Of a stretch of 8,119 nucleotides of DNA, positions 6,752 to 8,119 are shown piece after piece. The number at the start of each line of letters is the position of its first letter. Position 1 is the stretch's first letter. The notes below the pieces were generated by a model that was not told the DNA's origin, did not search any database, and worked only from the letters and a program-made list of their open reading frames with translations. The stretch comes from Bacilli bacterium (GTDB lineage: Bacteria; Bacillota_I; Bacilli_A; RF39; UBA660): positions 1 through 8,119 of the forward strand of contig JAQVZV010000033.1 of assembly GCA_028708005.1 (NCBI GenBank), given 5' to 3'. The translations under genes were made by a program, and so were the position numbers.

Positions 6752-7313
6752 TTATGATATACTAATTAATAAGAAGAACGGCCTTAAGCATGACTATATC
6801 CCATCAAATTTGGTTGATGTAGCAAGCCGATATAAAGATAATATCAAACTTGAAGAAGAAACATATCAACAGTGGAAAGCTTTGCAAGAATGTGTTTCTG
6901 GTAAATGTTATGTCATCGAAGTTGAAAGTGGATACCGTTCTTATGAATATCAAGATAATATATTGAAAGAGATAATAGATGAAAAGGGTGAAGAGTACGC
7001 TATGAAAGCGGTTGCTCTACCGGGGTACTCTGAACATCAAACTGGTCTTGCGTTGGACTATTGTGTTATGAGGGATAATATTTTTATTACTGAAAATGAT
7101 ATTGACCAATGTGAAGAATCTATTTATACTAATTCTATAGCGCATAAGTATGGCTTTATCGTAAGATATCCTAAAGGTAAAGAGAGCATCACTGGTTATA
7201 AATATGAACCATGGCATCTAAGATACGTTGGTATTGATTTGGCAACATATCTTTTTGTAAATAATAAAACACTAGACGAATATTATGAGGAGGCAGAAAA
7301 TGAAAAAAGTTAG
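6735..7313 (+). CDS. VanY/VanXY-type zinc D-Ala-D-Ala (di/carboxy)peptidase, no signal peptide
   Basis: This is a peptidase of the VanY family (MEROPS M15), which removes terminal D-Ala from muropeptides or splits D-Ala-D-Ala. Visible motifs, numbered from the GTG, are: the family N-terminal ILINKKNGLKHDYIPSNLV (9-27), SGYRS with Arg68, PGYSEHQTGLALDY (96-109) giving zinc ligands His101 and Asp108, and YEPWHLRYVG (157-166) giving catalytic Glu158 and third ligand His161. The chain starts directly at the LINK motif: no signal peptide or membrane helix exists in this frame, whichever start is used. At 192 residues, and with KYGFIVRYPKGKESITG (138-154) before the EPWH, it resembles the cytoplasmic enterococcal VanXY enzymes more than exported VanY. 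It overlaps pcrA by up to 17 bases and galU by 14, so it is translationally coupled to both. No van ligase or VanRS genes are in the window, so a resistance role is not shown; muropeptide recycling is an alternative. Confidence 0.88.
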   Translation: MKIIVNYDILINKKNGLKHDYIPSNLVDVASRYKDNIKLEEETYQQWKALQECVSGKCYVIEVESGYRSYEYQDNILKEIIDEKGEEYAMKAVALPGYSEHQTGLALDYCVMRDNIFITENDIDQCEESIYTNSIAHKYGFIVRYPKGKESITGYKYEPWHLRYVGIDLATYLFVNNKTLDEYYEEAENEKS

Positions 7314-8119
7314 AAAAGCTGTTATACCAGTAGCAGGATTGGGGACAAGATTTTTACCTGTAACCAAGTCTATTCCAAAGGAAATGCTACCAATAGTAGA
7401 TATTCCGACAATTGAATATATTGTAGATGAAGCTGTAGCGTCAGGGATTGAAGAAATATTATTTATTACGAGCCCTTACAAAAAAGCTTTGGAAGATCAT
7501 TTCGATATCTTTTTCGAATTGGAGAAGAGACTTGAAGAAAGTCATAAAGAAAAAGAATTAGAGATGGTAAGGGCAATACCTAGAAAATGTAGATTTTATT
7601 ACTTAAGGCAAGGGGAACCTCGTGGTAGTGGCCATGCGGTTAATTTCGCTAAATCTTTTGTCGCTGACGAGCCATTCGCTGTTATGTATGGTGATGATGT
7701 AATGTATTACGAGGGAAAAAAACCTGTTTTAAAGCAACTTATGGAAGTTTACGAAAAATATAATGCTAATGTTATTGGTGTTCAAAATGTAGATCCAAGC
7801 GATGTACATAAGTATGGAATTATTAAATACAGTGATAAGAAAACTGGTAAGATAGAGACGATAGTTGAAAAACCTAAAGTTGAAGATGCGCCATCTACCA
7901 GCGCTGGATTAGGAAGGTACATTGTAAACTCTAGTATTTTTGATATTTTGCAAGATTTAAAAGCAGGTATTGGCAATGAAATACAATTTACGGATGCAAT
8001 GAAAGAACTTATGAAAAAAGAACCTTTCTACGCCTGTGAATTTGATGGCGAATATTTTGATGTTGGTAGTAAAATAGGTTACTTAAAAGCCAATATTAAC
8101 TATGCTCTTGATCGCCCTG
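7300..8119 (+). CDS. galU: UTP-glucose-1-phosphate uridylyltransferase GalU (3' end cut by window)
   Basis: The enzyme makes UDP-glucose from UTP and glucose-1-phosphate in the cytoplasm, feeding glycolipid, teichoic acid or capsule synthesis and galactose use. The visible 273 residues start at ATG 7300, six bases after GAGGAGG (7287-7293), and overlap the carboxypeptidase stop by 14 bases. Motifs: nucleotide-binding loop AGLGTRFLPVTKSIPKEMLP (12-31), LRQGEPRGSGHAV (102-114), metal-binding GDD (131-133), VEKP (189-192), AGLGRYI (202-208), GNEIQFTDA (225-233) and FDVGSKIGYLKANI (253-266). The family usually has 290-300 residues, so only about 20 are missing at the right edge. Where many GalU proteins have GLGHA this one has GSGHA, which I take as a lineage variant. 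It is the third gene of the pcrA operon. Confidence 0.96.
   Translation, partial: MKKVRKAVIPVAGLGTRFLPVTKSIPKEMLPIVDIPTIEYIVDEAVASGIEEILFITSPYKKALEDHFDIFFELEKRLEESHKEKELEMVRAIPRKCRFYYLRQGEPRGSGHAVNFAKSFVADEPFAVMYGDDVMYYEGKKPVLKQLMEVYEKYNANVIGVQNVDPSDVHKYGIIKYSDKKTGKIETIVEKPKVEDAPSTSAGLGRYIVNSSIFDILQDLKAGIGNEIQFTDAMKELMKKEPFYACEFDGEYFDVGSKIGYLKANINYALDRP

Noticed and set aside
7017..7217. Minus-strand open frame of 66 codons
   Set aside because: It is antisense to the catalytic region of the carboxypeptidase, whose motifs are intact.
27..7313. None of the six complete genes ends in TGA, hinting at a recoded TGA
   Set aside because: Trp is encoded by TGG at the sites checked, no in-frame TGA interrupts any gene, and six genes are too few to show avoidance.
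6735..7313. A vancomycin-resistance gene cluster
   Set aside because: Only the peptidase resembles a van protein; no ligase, racemase, dehydrogenase or VanRS genes are present in the window.
7782..7976. Minus-strand open frame of 64 codons
   Set aside because: It is antisense to galU and shows no independent coding signs.

Overview
The window is AT-rich (roughly one third G+C by eye), with strong AGGAGG-type ribosome binding sites, near-consensus sigma-A-like promoters and the standard genetic code (every Trp codon I checked is TGG). This points to a low-GC Bacillota-type bacterium or a relative on the Bacilli/Mycoplasmatota side. A peptidoglycan carboxypeptidase and GalU suggest an organism that still makes a cell envelope. 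The species cannot be named from the sequence.

Layout. (1) Positions 27-1730, minus strand: a substrate-binding protein followed by an ATPase of the nitrate/sulfonate/taurine/thiamine-precursor ABC importer family. The permease would be expected just beyond the left edge. (2) Positions 1731-1880: a divergent regulatory region with a perfect TTGACA/TATAAT promoter facing right. (3) Positions 1881-3347: a monocistronic gene for a 488-residue membrane-anchored, presumably extracytoplasmic protein I do not recognise, closed by a clean terminator. (4) Positions 3376-4312: a leader with two copies of an extended -10 promoter motif, then a class II (self-inhibited) Fic-domain AMP-transferase. (5) Positions 4313-4642: 330 bases with a terminator hairpin, a possible gene remnant and the next promoter. 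(6) Positions 4643-8119: a tightly packed, translationally coupled operon of PcrA/UvrD helicase, a small VanY/VanXY-type D-Ala-D-Ala peptidase without a signal peptide, and a right-truncated GalU (UTP-glucose-1-phosphate uridylyltransferase).

The genes fall into separate units: solute uptake, an unknown surface protein, a stand-alone Fic enzyme, and a DNA repair plus cell-envelope operon. I see no CRISPR array, tRNA, rRNA or insertion sequence. The points most worth a second look are the cytoplasmic VanXY-like peptidase with no ATG start, the unknown 488-residue protein, and the duplicated promoter in front of fic, whose proximal copy would start transcription inside the Shine-Dalgarno sequence.
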